Assembly: GCF_014650815.1 (NCBI RefSeq)
Contig: NZ_BMVR01000023.1
Coordinates: 32,505-96,504 of the forward strand
DNA from: Streptomyces flavofungini
GTDB taxonomy: Bacteria > Actinomycetota > Actinomycetes > Streptomycetales > Streptomycetaceae
Length of the DNA stretch: 64,000 bases
Reading direction: 5' to 3'
Every line of letters starts with the position of its first letter. Position 1 is the stretch's first letter. The translations under genes and the position numbers were made by a program. Positions 1 through 8,831 of the stretch are shown one piece after another. The notes under the pieces were generated by a model. That model saw only the letters and a list, made by a program, of their open reading frames with translations. It ran no database searches and was not told where the DNA came from.

Positions 1-26
1 CTGACTTGGCAGGGAAGCGCATCGAC

Positions 27-58
27 TCGCGGACCCTGCAGCGCTGCAGGGTCCGCGA
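27..58. terminator. Perfect 32-bp palindrome downstream of the Tad operon
   Basis: Two 16-base arms with no loop (half-site GCTGCAGGGTCCGCGA) lie 229 bases past the stop of the LysM-BTAD gene. It could be a terminator for that operon, but no T-run follows, so a protein-binding dyad is equally possible. The remaining sequence from 59 to 286 has no gene. It carries five TGCGCA palindromes, two within the longer shared string TGCGCACTC(A)GTCC. Confidence 0.45.
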
Positions 59-286
59 CTTCGTGCGCACTGGTTCCTATGGAAACGCCGGAATGCGGGC
101 TCGATGCGCACTCGTCCGGTCGGTCGGGAGCGTGCACTCCCTCCGTCCCACCGTGGATCAGAGCAGGATCGGCTTGCGTGTCACCGCAGGTCGCGTGATC
201 CATTGCGCACTCAGTCCCGGATTTGCGCATCGAGTGCGCAGCCCTCAGCCGACATCGCGCATCGAGACACGGATCCTACGAGCGCC

Positions 287-3200
287 TCAGCTGGCGCTGG
301 AGTCGAACAGGTCCCGGATCAGGGTCTCGGTCTCGATCTCCAGGGGAAGGTCCAGGGACCGGTTGATCTGTTCCAGTCGGGCGATGGCGGCATTGAGTCC
401 GCGGCGGTTGCCGGCCGCTGCCTCGATGCGGAACCAGTCACGGAACAGCAGTTCGGAGAACTCGTCCGCTTCCAGTCCCGTGGTGATGGCGCGCCGGGCG
501 AGGGTGAGGTTGTGGTGCGTGCCGGGCTGAAGGCGGTAGGTGGCGACGGTGTGCGCGACGCCGATGATGCGCATGGCCATCTCCTGCTGCAGCGGCTCGC
601 TCCAGGGCAGCGGCTGGGCGCCGAACGGGCGGCCGCGTACCTGGTTGAGGGCGCGCTCGAGGTCGCCGAGGCCGGCAGTGCCGCGGGGGAGGGCTGTCTC
701 GACGGTCTGCTGGAAGGTGTGCCAGTCGCAGCAGATCGCCTCCGAGAGCAGGAACGGGTCGGCCTTGACGGCGCGCCGGGGGACGTAGGGGTTGCCGTCG
801 GCGTCGTTGCCCAGGCTACGGCGCAGGCCCCCGAGCCGGGCGTTGAGGGTGTCGGGTGACCAGGGATGGGAAGGGTCCATATCTGTGCACAGGGCGTCCG
901 CGTCACGACCGGGCCGCAGATGCAGCAGGGCCGCGAGCTGCGCCTCGCGGGTGCCGTGCTTGGACGCGGCCGCGCCGGTGAGTGTGACCGGGCCGAGCAC
1001 CCGGATGTGCGGGGAGGGCGGTCCAGGATTCGCCTCGGGCTTCTGCGCACCAGGTGCGGGGGCCGGGACGTGGGGGGTGCCCGTCGGAGCCGGAGCGGCG
1101 GTTGCTGGCTGCTCTCGGCGTGGTGGTGCCGAGGGCGCGGTCGGTGTGTGCGGCGTGCCGGGCGCGGTGTCGCCCTCGTTGTCCTCATGGACGGACGTCG
1201 CGCCGGGCGGATGCGGCGCCGCGGTGGCGATCCGGGGGATGGCGGAGGGCCCGGTCGAGGCGGCCAACAGCGCGGGGAACACCTCCAGTCCGCCCGCGGC
1301 CGCATCGTCGGTCGTACCGGGCCCGAAGGTGACGGGGATGGCGGCCTCGTCCAAGTCGAGGGCCCGGTCGGGCCCTTCGGCCTCGCCCGGTGCGGCCGGG
1401 GGCGAACTGCCGTACCCGGTCGCACGGTGAGCGGCGGGCGCCGGATGCACGGAGCTGGCTTCGCGTGCGGCGTGCGCGGTCTGCGCTTCGGAGGGTACGT
1501 GCCGCCAGGCGCCCTCGGCGGGGTCCGGATCCTGGCCGGACACGGCCAGCGCCGCGGTGATCTCCTCATATGCCTGGCGGGTCAGGCGTTGCAGCCTGAC
1601 GTCGGCGGCCAGGGCTTGGAGGCGCTGCGGCTGCCGGTCGGCGGCGTCGAGGAGCTCGCCCTCGTCGAAGAGCAGCGCGTGGCGCGGAGCGGGTGCGATG
1701 ACCGCGACCTGCATCAGGTCGCCGGTGCGGCTGAGGGCCTCCGCGATGGTCCAGGCGCTGTCGGCGTCGAGGTCGGCAGCGCACAGGATCAGGTAGGGGG
1801 CACGCTTGAGGCCCGCGTCCTGTTCCTGGTGGGCTTCCAGCAGCCGCTCGGCGAAGTCCTGGGCAGCGTGATCGGCGCTGGGCATGTGCGCGATCCGCGC
1901 GGTGGGCAGCAGTTGGTTGAGCCCGTCACCGAAGCCGCTCACCACCACTTCGACGTCGCCGGCCCAGGGGCTCATCCCCAGTTCCAGGGCGAGCGAGGTG
2001 AGGATCTCCTCGCGCGCCTCGCGGTCTCCGTTGAGGAGGATGACCCCGCTGTAGGGCAAGTTGAGCAGGAGAAGGCTGCCGGAGGCGTCGGCGCCGATGG
2101 TGGCCAGTCCCGGGTAGGGGGCGTGGGTCTGGGCTGCCTCGGCGGGCAGTTCGGCGTCGTGGCCGAGCGTCCACCAGCTTCCCTCCCCGTTGGTGAACGG
2201 CGCCGGGGGCGCGGCGGTGAGGTCGACGGGCAGGACATCGACGCATGTCCGGGTGATCCGTGCGCCGCGTACCGCGGGTACCTCGCGGTCCTGGTGGGCG
2301 GCGTGGTGGGCGAGTGTGCGCAGGGCGAGGTCCAGGCGCTGCACCCCGTCGGCTTCGGGGGCCTGGGCGGCTTGGGCGAGTTGGGCTTCGGCGGGGGAGG
2401 GCTGTGTGAGCATGGCGATGAGTTGTCCGGGCCGGGCGCGGCGGCGCTGCAGGATGCGGCGGATGGTCAGGGCCAGCGTGACCGCGGCGGCCAGTGAGAC
2501 GAGTACCCCCGCCACGCGCGTGACGGCGAACGCCGGGGACTGGGAGTTCTCGGCGGGCCTTGCGGTGGCGGAGGGGGCCGGGGCCGTGGGCGCCGGTGAG
2601 GTCGGTTTCTGCTCGGGGCTGGCCGAGGGACCGGGCTGCTTGTCCTGGTGCGAGGGGGCCGGGTCCGGCTTGTCGGCGGGCGCCGTCGCGTCGTCCTTGT
2701 CCCGCTCCTTGCCGGGCGTTTCCGACGGCTCGTGCCGGTCGTGTTCCCGGGGCGGGACGGGCGGTGCGGCGTCGGCGGCCGGAATGGTGACCTTCTGCCC
2801 GGGGAAGATCACGTCGGGGTCCTTCAGCGGGGGAGTGCCCTCGGGCTGCGGCCGGTGCCTGCTCGCCTCGAACAGGCGTGGCCAGTCCCCGGCGTCACCG
2901 GTCTCCTGCTGCGCGATGAGGGACAGCGATTCACCCGCGCTGACGGTATGCGTGCGGTCCTTGTCCTTGCCGCGCGCGGCTGGTTCGTCCGCGTCGGTGA
3001 GCGGGTGCTCGGCGGCGGCGAGCTGGACTTCGGCGCCGTCCGGCTGCGACGGGAGCTTCAAGGGAGCGGGCTCCGGGAGCGGCGCGGGGCGGGCATCGGA
3101 CGGCAGGCGCACTTCAAGGCCGGGAGGCAGCAGCGCGGTCTGCGGCAGGCCGGGGTTGAGGGCGCGGATCTCCTCGGCCCGCGGCCCCGAGCCGAGGTAG

Positions 3201-3772
3201 TCCACGGCCAGATCCCACACCGTCTCGCCGGTCTCACCCACCACATGCACCGGCCCGGACTCCGCCGCGGGCTCGGGTGCGGCCGCGGCCACAGAGGTCT
3301 CGGCCACGGCATCGGGCGCGGCGGGAGCGCCGGTGGCGGCGGGCTGCAGCGGAGCGGTCGCGGCCACGGCCGGTGCCGGGGCGGCCACCGCGGTACCGGC
3401 CGGCAGCAACAGCAGTCCGCCCAGCAGGAACCCGGCCAGGCGCTGCGGCGCGCCCAGCGGACGACGGCGCCGCGCGTGGCGGCGGGGACGCAGGCGCCGC
3501 GGGATCTCCGCGGCCAGCCCCAGCACGAACCACGCCCACCCCGCCCAGGCCAGCACCGTGAGCACGGTGAACAGCACGCGCCCGCCGTCGTCGCGTGAGG
3601 TCAGCGTGTCGGCGATGGCGGAGCCGCTGGGCATGGAGGTGGGCAGGGTGCCCGCGCTGGACAGGATCCACGGCACCCCGGCCAGCAGCACGAGCAGGGC
3701 GGCGAGACTCGCCCCGGCACGCAGCACCCGCAGGGCCAGGGCCGGTCGGCGGCTGGGGAAGGAGTGGGGCAT
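287..3772 (-). CDS. LysM- and BTAD-containing membrane protein of the Tad locus
   Basis: This 1161-residue protein starts at ATG 3772. It has two hydrophobic segments near the N-terminus (about residues 15-40 and 65-90) and a third around 110-130. Two LysM-like peptidoglycan-binding modules follow (about 172-225 and 275-335), then a long Pro/Ala/Glu linker, another membrane helix near 415-437, a large middle domain, and a C-terminal OmpR-like winged helix plus bacterial transcriptional activator domain (about 925-1161). It is the last gene of the pilus operon, 4 bases after the TadG-like gene. The domain order suggests an envelope sensor or scaffold with a cytoplasmic regulatory end. The domain calls are by pattern; the role is inference. 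Confidence 0.85.
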   Translation of the reverse strand: MPHSFPSRRPALALRVLRAGASLAALLVLLAGVPWILSSAGTLPTSMPSGSAIADTLTSRDDGGRVLFTVLTVLAWAGWAWFVLGLAAEIPRRLRPRRHARRRRPLGAPQRLAGFLLGGLLLLPAGTAVAAPAPAVAATAPLQPAATGAPAAPDAVAETSVAAAAPEPAAESGPVHVVGETGETVWDLAVDYLGSGPRAEEIRALNPGLPQTALLPPGLEVRLPSDARPAPLPEPAPLKLPSQPDGAEVQLAAAEHPLTDADEPAARGKDKDRTHTVSAGESLSLIAQQETGDAGDWPRLFEASRHRPQPEGTPPLKDPDVIFPGQKVTIPAADAAPPVPPREHDRHEPSETPGKERDKDDATAPADKPDPAPSHQDKQPGPSASPEQKPTSPAPTAPAPSATARPAENSQSPAFAVTRVAGVLVSLAAAVTLALTIRRILQRRRARPGQLIAMLTQPSPAEAQLAQAAQAPEADGVQRLDLALRTLAHHAAHQDREVPAVRGARITRTCVDVLPVDLTAAPPAPFTNGEGSWWTLGHDAELPAEAAQTHAPYPGLATIGADASGSLLLLNLPYSGVILLNGDREAREEILTSLALELGMSPWAGDVEVVVSGFGDGLNQLLPTARIAHMPSADHAAQDFAERLLEAHQEQDAGLKRAPYLILCAADLDADSAWTIAEALSRTGDLMQVAVIAPAPRHALLFDEGELLDAADRQPQRLQALAADVRLQRLTRQAYEEITAALAVSGQDPDPAEGAWRHVPSEAQTAHAAREASSVHPAPAAHRATGYGSSPPAAPGEAEGPDRALDLDEAAIPVTFGPGTTDDAAAGGLEVFPALLAASTGPSAIPRIATAAPHPPGATSVHEDNEGDTAPGTPHTPTAPSAPPRREQPATAAPAPTGTPHVPAPAPGAQKPEANPGPPSPHIRVLGPVTLTGAAASKHGTREAQLAALLHLRPGRDADALCTDMDPSHPWSPDTLNARLGGLRRSLGNDADGNPYVPRRAVKADPFLLSEAICCDWHTFQQTVETALPRGTAGLGDLERALNQVRGRPFGAQPLPWSEPLQQEMAMRIIGVAHTVATYRLQPGTHHNLTLARRAITTGLEADEFSELLFRDWFRIEAAAGNRRGLNAAIARLEQINRSLDLPLEIETETLIRDLFDSSAS

Positions 3773-3776
3773 GGTC

Positions 3777-4247
3777 TCAGGCTCCGGGATCGGTGCGTAC
3801 GAGGGTGACGTCGGCCTGGGCTGCCACCTGCATGCGGGAGTAGCCGAACCCGCCCAGCAGCAAGGGGTTGTAGGTGTCGTGGACGGTGATGGTGATGCTC
3901 TGGCCGTCCCCGGCGACCCACACCGAGCCCTTCGCGCCCGCGTCAGCGAGGAAGGCCTGGGCGGCCGCGACGGCCTTCTGCGGGTCGGCGCGGGTGCCCT
4001 CCCCGGTGATCGCGTCCGGGCCGTTGACCTCCTGGCCCGCGGCGCGGGCCGCTTCGGCCGCGATGTCGTCGGCGTCGGCGTCGGCCATCATCAGCCGCCC
4101 GCCGTCCACGAGCACGGCCAGCAGCAACAGCATGACGACCGCGAAGCCGATGAAGTACAGCGTCACCGACCCCTCATCGCCGCCGCGTGCACCCCGGCGC
4201 GGCGGCCGCCCGCGGATGCGGCCGAGCGGGGAGCTGCAGGGTTCCAT
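3777..4247 (-). CDS. TadG-like pilus assembly protein
   Basis: A 156-residue protein with a Gly/Arg-rich N-terminus, the typical TadG/TadE start (EGSVTLYFIGFAVVMLLLLA) forming one membrane helix, and an extracytoplasmic domain rich in Ala. The ATG at 4247 overlaps the upstream TadE-like stop as TGATG, which fixes the start. Pseudopilin-like TadE/F/G proteins are membrane-anchored minor components of Flp pilus assembly. The Von Willebrand domain of long TadG proteins is absent. Confidence 0.8.
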   Translation of the reverse strand: MEPCSSPLGRIRGRPPRRGARGGDEGSVTLYFIGFAVVMLLLLAVLVDGGRLMMADADADDIAAEAARAAGQEVNGPDAITGEGTRADPQKAVAAAQAFLADAGAKGSVWVAGDGQSITITVHDTYNPLLLGGFGYSRMQVAAQADVTLVRTDPGA

Positions 4248-4756
4248 CAGCGGCCACCACCTTTTTCGACGTAGCGGTCCACGGGGCTGTGCCGGGTCGC
4301 GCTGAGGGTCTTGGAACCGGGCAGGCCGGGGACCGCCAACTGCGCGAGCGGGATTGTGCAGTCCACGCGCACCGAGACGCTGCCCCCCTGACCGGGCGCG
4401 CGGGGAAAGCGGCTGGTGTCGACCTGGATATCCGCGCTGTGGCAGGTGCGCTGCGCCTGCCACAGCGAGGCGAGGGCCGCCTGTCGGGCGCGGCTGGCCG
4501 CGGTATCGGGATCGGCGGATTCACTCGCGGCCCGCGCGGCCGCCGTCGCGGCGTTCGCCGCGGTGCTGTCGCCCAGACCGGCCAGCCCGTACGCGGCCAG
4601 GATGCCCAGGAACGGCACCAGCACCACCAGACACAGCAGAGCCTCCAACGTGTAGGAGCCCTGGTCCGTGAACTCCCGCCCCGAGCACGCCGCGCGGCGC
4701 CGCAGCCGCGCGGCTGCAGACCGCGGGGAGCGGGCCCTCGCCGTCGGCGGCGTCAC
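4247..4756 (-). CDS. TadE-like pseudopilin 2
   Basis: A 169-residue protein starting at GTG 4756, which overlaps the preceding stop as GTGA. A basic leader of about 35 residues is followed by the TadE hallmark DQGSYTLEALLCLVVLVPFL, one membrane helix, then an Ala-rich helical region and a C-terminal domain with two Cys. It is probably a minor pilin processed after the leader by a prepilin peptidase; no such peptidase gene lies in this window. Confidence 0.8.
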   Translation of the reverse strand: MTPPTARARSPRSAAARLRRRAACSGREFTDQGSYTLEALLCLVVLVPFLGILAAYGLAGLGDSTAANAATAAARAASESADPDTAASRARQAALASLWQAQRTCHSADIQVDTSRFPRAPGQGGSVSVRVDCTIPLAQLAVPGLPGSKTLSATRHSPVDRYVEKGGGR

Positions 4757-5166
4757 TGGTTCTGCTCCACGGTGTCCTCCGCGCTGCGCTCGACGCGCAG
4801 GTCCCACGGCAGGAAACTCATCACGCTCCCGGTCACCGTCACCCGCACCCGCTCGCCGCTGGAACCGGCCGTACTTACCTGGGCGTTGCGGACGACTCCG
4901 ACCTGGCCGAGCCAGTCCCGGGCGCGCGTCGCCCCCTGGCCGGGCCCGGCCAGGTAGGCGGCTCCGGCCTGGGCACCCTTGCGGGCCGCGGTGTGGGCGG
5001 CGGTACTGGCCAGGAAGAACACCCCCAGCTGCAGCACGATGCACGAGATGATCAGCAGGGCGGGCGCGATGAGGAGGAACTCCAGGGTGGAGATCCCCGC
5101 GTCCCGGCGCGGCCCCCGGACGGCGTGTCTGCGTGTACGCCACCAGCGGCGCAGGTGCGGTCTCAC
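4753..5166 (-). CDS. TadE-like pseudopilin 1
   Basis: A 137-residue protein starting at GTG 5166, overlapping the pilin stop as GTGA. A basic leader (RRWWRTRRHAVRGPRRDAG) precedes the processing-type motif ISTLEFLLIAPALL and one membrane helix, then an Ala/Gly-rich segment. It is the first of two tandem TadE-family genes, matching the usual pairing of TadE and TadF in Tad loci. Confidence 0.85.
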   Translation of the reverse strand: MRPHLRRWWRTRRHAVRGPRRDAGISTLEFLLIAPALLIISCIVLQLGVFFLASTAAHTAARKGAQAGAAYLAGPGQGATRARDWLGQVGVVRNAQVSTAGSSGERVRVTVTGSVMSFLPWDLRVERSAEDTVEQNQ

Positions 5167-5384
5167 AGTCCGACGGCGGACTTGAAGCGGTCCATCAGCG
5201 TGCCCGAGGTGGACTTGAAGACGGTGCCGAACGTGACCGCGACCCCCAGCACCACCGCGCCCAGGATGAGTTTCTCCAGGGTTTCCATGCCCATGTCCCG
5301 GCGCGGGCCCGTCATCCGCTCCCAGTGCACCAGCGCGGAGGTACGCACCCGGATGTACGCCCGGTCGAACCTGTTGAACGTCAT
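5163..5384 (-). CDS. Flp-like major pilin candidate
   Basis: A 73-residue protein with an N-terminal basic half and one membrane helix (LEKLILGAVVLGVAVTFGTVF) followed by a short hydrophilic tail. Its size and single helix fit Flp pilins, and it lies between tadC and the tadE-like genes where the pilin is often found. It sits 53 bases from tadC, the largest gap in this part of the operon. It is weakly conserved, so the pilin call rests mainly on context. Confidence 0.65.
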   Translation of the reverse strand: MTFNRFDRAYIRVRTSALVHWERMTGPRRDMGMETLEKLILGAVVLGVAVTFGTVFKSTSGTLMDRFKSAVGL

Positions 5385-5437
5385 GATCTCTTCCCCCTTG
5401 GTGAACCGCCGTACGACGGGTGAGCAGAGTGAATGGG

Positions 5438-6346
5438 TCAGATCGAGGTGAGCGCGCTGAACGCGGGATAGGCGAACATGGCCAGGACGACGGTGAACAG
5501 CACCGTGCCCGGCACGACCAGGCGCTCGGAGGCCGAGTTCGCCTCCGCCTCCCGGTCGGTGAGGAGGCGCTGACGCAGCAGCAGCGCCTGGGTGGCCAGG
5601 GTCTTCTGGATCGAGGCGCCCTCACCGGCCAGCGAGAACGACTCGGCCGGTGCGGCCAGTTCGGGGATGTCGAGCTGGTCCCCGAGCTGTTTGAGGGCCT
5701 CCCACTGCGGGATCCCGGCGAGCTCGGCGCGTTTGAGCGCGGCCGTGATCCGGGTGAGGATCCAGTGGTCGCCGACCTCGGCGGTGCGCTGCACCGCCGC
5801 CTCCGGCCCCACGTTCGCGCCCCGCTCCAGCTGCGCGCGCTCCAGGAACGAGGCGATGGCGTACCGCACTTCCAGGCGGGCCGTCCTGGCCTGGCGCCGC
5901 ACCCCGGCGTCGGCGTCGATCCAGATGTAGGCGGCGAAGGCGAGGGAGCCCAGCAGCGGCAGCGCGAACGACATCCCGAGCCCCGCCAGGGTCATCAGCA
6001 GCCCGGCGAGCTGCACCATCACCAGTGCCAGCACGGAGCCCACGACCTTGGTGCCCACGTGCTGCGCGGCCGACCTGCCCAGCAGCTCCAGATCCGCGCG
6101 CGGCACGCTCAGCCGGTGGCCGTGCGCGGCCAGGATCTGCTCCCCGGCCCGTTCCCACAGCGACCCGTCCTTGGGCCCGGAGTGGCGGGCGCCGGTGGGG
6201 CGGGCGCGCGCGGGCGCCGGACTCACGTTCTCCAGCCGGTCTAGGACCGCGTTCATGTCCGGGCGGGAGGGCAGGAATTCCCGCACGACCAGGAACAGGC
6301 CGCCGCCGAACAGCGCCCCGCACACGAGTACTCCGGGTGAGATCAC
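5438..6346 (-). CDS. tadC: TadC-like type II secretion F domain protein
   Basis: A 302-residue polytopic protein starting at GTG 6346, which overlaps the tadB stop as GTGA. There is an N-terminal helix, a pair of helices near the middle (VVGSVLALVMVQLAGLL, then FALPLLGSLAFAAYIW), a cytoplasmic GspF-like domain and a C-terminal helix (VVPGTVLFTVVLAMFAYPAF). TadB and TadC form the inner-membrane platform on which the TadA ATPase drives pilin assembly. Confidence 0.88.
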   Translation of the reverse strand: MISPGVLVCGALFGGGLFLVVREFLPSRPDMNAVLDRLENVSPAPARARPTGARHSGPKDGSLWERAGEQILAAHGHRLSVPRADLELLGRSAAQHVGTKVVGSVLALVMVQLAGLLMTLAGLGMSFALPLLGSLAFAAYIWIDADAGVRRQARTARLEVRYAIASFLERAQLERGANVGPEAAVQRTAEVGDHWILTRITAALKRAELAGIPQWEALKQLGDQLDIPELAAPAESFSLAGEGASIQKTLATQALLLRQRLLTDREAEANSASERLVVPGTVLFTVVLAMFAYPAFSALTSI

Positions 6347-7311
6347 AGCATCGCTCCCTTCCGCCGGGCGGCCCGCGTCGCCTCGCCGCCCGGCGCCTGC
6401 GCGGCGCGCCGTGGGTCCGCTGCGGGTGCGGGCAGCGGGTCCAGCAGTCGGGGCGCGGGGTGGGACTGGGCGAGCTTGCGCATCCACGCCAGCGCCGCGG
6501 CGAACACCGTGGCGAGCACGAACATGACGCCCTGGCCGGTCGCGGTGCGGTAGATCTCGCCCCAGGAGGGGTTGGCGAAGATGTACGCGGCGATCAGCAG
6601 GGTGATGACCGAGATCCAGCGGGTGCCGGTGCGGACCTGGCTGCGCTTGGCGTCCACCGTGCGCAGCTGGATCGCTTCCTGCTCGGTGAGCGAGGCCATG
6701 GACTGCAGGGCCCGGCTCAGGCCGGGCCCGTGCTCCTGGGCGTGGGTGAGGAAGAGCATCACCGCGTTGTCGACCGCGCCGTCGGCGAATTCATCGGCGA
6801 ACTGCCGGTAGGCGACCGAGGGGGTGGCCCCCACCCGCAGCCGCGCCGCCAGGAGCCGTACCTGCGGCCGGATCACCGTCGGCGCCCGGGGCGCGGACGT
6901 GGTGATCGAGCTGTCCAGGGTGCCGCCGGCTTCGTGCACCCCGGCGAGCTGCTGCATCCACTCCGCCATCGCCTCAAGACGCACGATCTGCCGCTCGCTG
7001 GTGCCCGCGGGGTTCCAGATCCAGGGGATGCCCAGCACCGCAACCCCCGCCAGCAGCCCGTGCACCGGACGCTGCCAGTACAGCCACCCGCCGACAGTGG
7101 CCGCACCGGCTGCCCAGGCGATGAGACGGTAGCGGGCCGCCCACGCCTCCGGCAGCGAGGCCTGCGCCCGCTGCCAGCGCACCACCCACCGCGACGGCCG
7201 TCGCCCGGCCGCGACCGGTGCGAGTGCGAAGCCCTGTGCCGCCACCAGCAGCCCGCCGACGATGAGCGCGCCGCACAGCGCGGCCAGCAGATTCCACTGA
7301 TCACTGCTCAT
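6343..7311 (-). CDS. tadB: TadB-like type II secretion F domain protein
   Basis: A 322-residue protein starting at ATG 7311 with an ATGA overlap onto tadA. It has helices at the N-terminus, around residues 60-100, and near the C-terminus, with a cytoplasmic F domain between them (LEAMAEWMQQLAGVHEAGGT region). Gene order tadZ-A-B-C matches Tad loci generally. Confidence 0.88.
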   Translation of the reverse strand: MSSDQWNLLAALCGALIVGGLLVAAQGFALAPVAAGRRPSRWVVRWQRAQASLPEAWAARYRLIAWAAGAATVGGWLYWQRPVHGLLAGVAVLGIPWIWNPAGTSERQIVRLEAMAEWMQQLAGVHEAGGTLDSSITTSAPRAPTVIRPQVRLLAARLRVGATPSVAYRQFADEFADGAVDNAVMLFLTHAQEHGPGLSRALQSMASLTEQEAIQLRTVDAKRSQVRTGTRWISVITLLIAAYIFANPSWGEIYRTATGQGVMFVLATVFAAALAWMRKLAQSHPAPRLLDPLPAPAADPRRAAQAPGGEATRAARRKGAML

Positions 7312-8831
7312 GCCGCGCCCGCCGCCTTCCCGATCAGGTCCATCGGGGCAGGCCAGGCCCCGTGCTGCGGCACGGTCAGCCAGCGCCGGTCGAAGCCCGC
7401 GTGCTCCTCCAACTCGCCGATGAACGACGGCACCAGCTTCGGCACCGCCCGGGGATCGGACCCCGCCGGGCCGAAGATCTCCTGAATGGCGGGGCGGCCG
7501 CCCTCGCCCGGCTGGACCTCCAGGACCTGGTGCACGAAACGGTGCCGCCGCCCGCCCTGCCGGGTCTGGTTGATCTGCTTGAGATAGACGATGACGTTGA
7601 TGGCGGTGCCCACGAGTTCGTGGACGTCGTCGCGGTGCATGCCCCGGCACAAGGTGACCAGACGGGGCAGGACGAGATTGGGGTAGGCGGCGTGCAGCGT
7701 GCACATGGAGCCGGCACCGCCGGCACTCATGGCCTGGAGCATCGCGATGGCCTCGCGGTCACGGACCTCCCCGACCAGCACCCGCGTAGACAGCATCCGC
7801 AGCGCGTGCGGGAACATGTCCTCCACCGTCACCTGCCCGGCGGGCCGGCCGTCGACGAGCTCGCCGTTGGACTCGCGGGCCTCCAGTTCGATGAACTGCG
7901 CGCCGTCCTTGAACCGAGTCAGATACAGCTCGCGGTCCGACTCCAGGACCACCACCCGCTCCTCCGCCGGGATCTTCTTGGCCAGCGCGCGCAGCAGCGA
8001 CGTCTTGCCGGTGCCCATGTCCCCGCCGAACAGCACGTTCTTACGGGCCAGGACCAGCGCGTGCAGGAACGCCGACAGCGAAGGTGACAGCGTGCCCCAC
8101 TCCTGCAGCTGCTCGAGACTGGAGTCCACCACCCCGTGGCGGCGCACGCCCAGGAACGGCTGCGGGCTCAGGATGGTGGCCTCGGCACGCGATCCGTCGG
8201 GAAGCCGGAAGGACACCATCGGCGTCGTCGGCGACAGCCGCCGCTCGCGGTGGCCGGAGTTCGACGCCAGCCGGTTGATCAGAGCGATGAGCTCCTCGTC
8301 GCTCTCGGCAACCCGCGGGACCCGCACGGTGGCTTTGTTGACGTAGTCGACCTGCACGTCGTCACCCAGCACCACGACGTTCTCCACCAGCGGGTCGTTC
8401 AAGTACCTCTGCAGCGGCCCCGCGTGGAACAGCGCGTCGTACACCGCCTGCGAGAGGGTGTCGACCTGCGTCTGGGTCAGGGCCGCGTGATGTCGCGCCC
8501 GCTCGACCGCCCACCGTGAGACGCGTTGCGCGACCAGCGAGCGGGCCCGTTCCCGGCGGGCGCTCTCGTTGGGCAGCGGGTCCTGGTCGTCGGCGGCGAC
8601 AATGTCATCGCTGACCTCGTCGCGCAGCAGCGCGATGTCCTGCGGTGTCGCCGGCAGTGCCCCCGACCGGTCGGTGATCTCCACCGCCGACGGCGAGGCC
8701 AACGCCACCGGCCCACGGCCCGCTCCGAAGCCGCCGCCCGGACCGCCCGGCGCGGGCAGCTGTTGGGACAGCGACGCCCGCAGCACGTCCTGCAGCCGCG
8801 AACCCCGGTTCTCCCCGTGCTGGTCAGCCAC
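7308..8831 (-). CDS. tadA: TadA/CpaF pilus assembly ATPase
   Basis: A 507-residue secretion ATPase of the GspE/CpaF family. An N-terminal low-complexity segment (about 1-75) leads to the CpaF N-domain, then Walker A GGDMGTGKTS (269-278), an Asp box-like segment (VVVLESDREL), and the conserved VEDMFPHALRMLSTRVLVGEVRDREA region with Walker B-like residues. It hydrolyses ATP to power Flp pilus extension on the cytoplasmic face. It overlaps the preceding tadZ-like gene by 8 bases. Confidence 0.93.
   Translation of the reverse strand: MADQHGENRGSRLQDVLRASLSQQLPAPGGPGGGFGAGRGPVALASPSAVEITDRSGALPATPQDIALLRDEVSDDIVAADDQDPLPNESARRERARSLVAQRVSRWAVERARHHAALTQTQVDTLSQAVYDALFHAGPLQRYLNDPLVENVVVLGDDVQVDYVNKATVRVPRVAESDEELIALINRLASNSGHRERRLSPTTPMVSFRLPDGSRAEATILSPQPFLGVRRHGVVDSSLEQLQEWGTLSPSLSAFLHALVLARKNVLFGGDMGTGKTSLLRALAKKIPAEERVVVLESDRELYLTRFKDGAQFIELEARESNGELVDGRPAGQVTVEDMFPHALRMLSTRVLVGEVRDREAIAMLQAMSAGGAGSMCTLHAAYPNLVLPRLVTLCRGMHRDDVHELVGTAINVIVYLKQINQTRQGGRRHRFVHQVLEVQPGEGGRPAIQEIFGPAGSDPRAVPKLVPSFIGELEEHAGFDRRWLTVPQHGAWPAPMDLIGKAAGAA

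Noticed and set aside
866..2497. 543-codon plus-strand open frame
   Set aside because: It lies antisense to the LysM-BTAD gene, is Gly/Arg/Val-rich and has no domain; typical long antisense frame in high-GC DNA.
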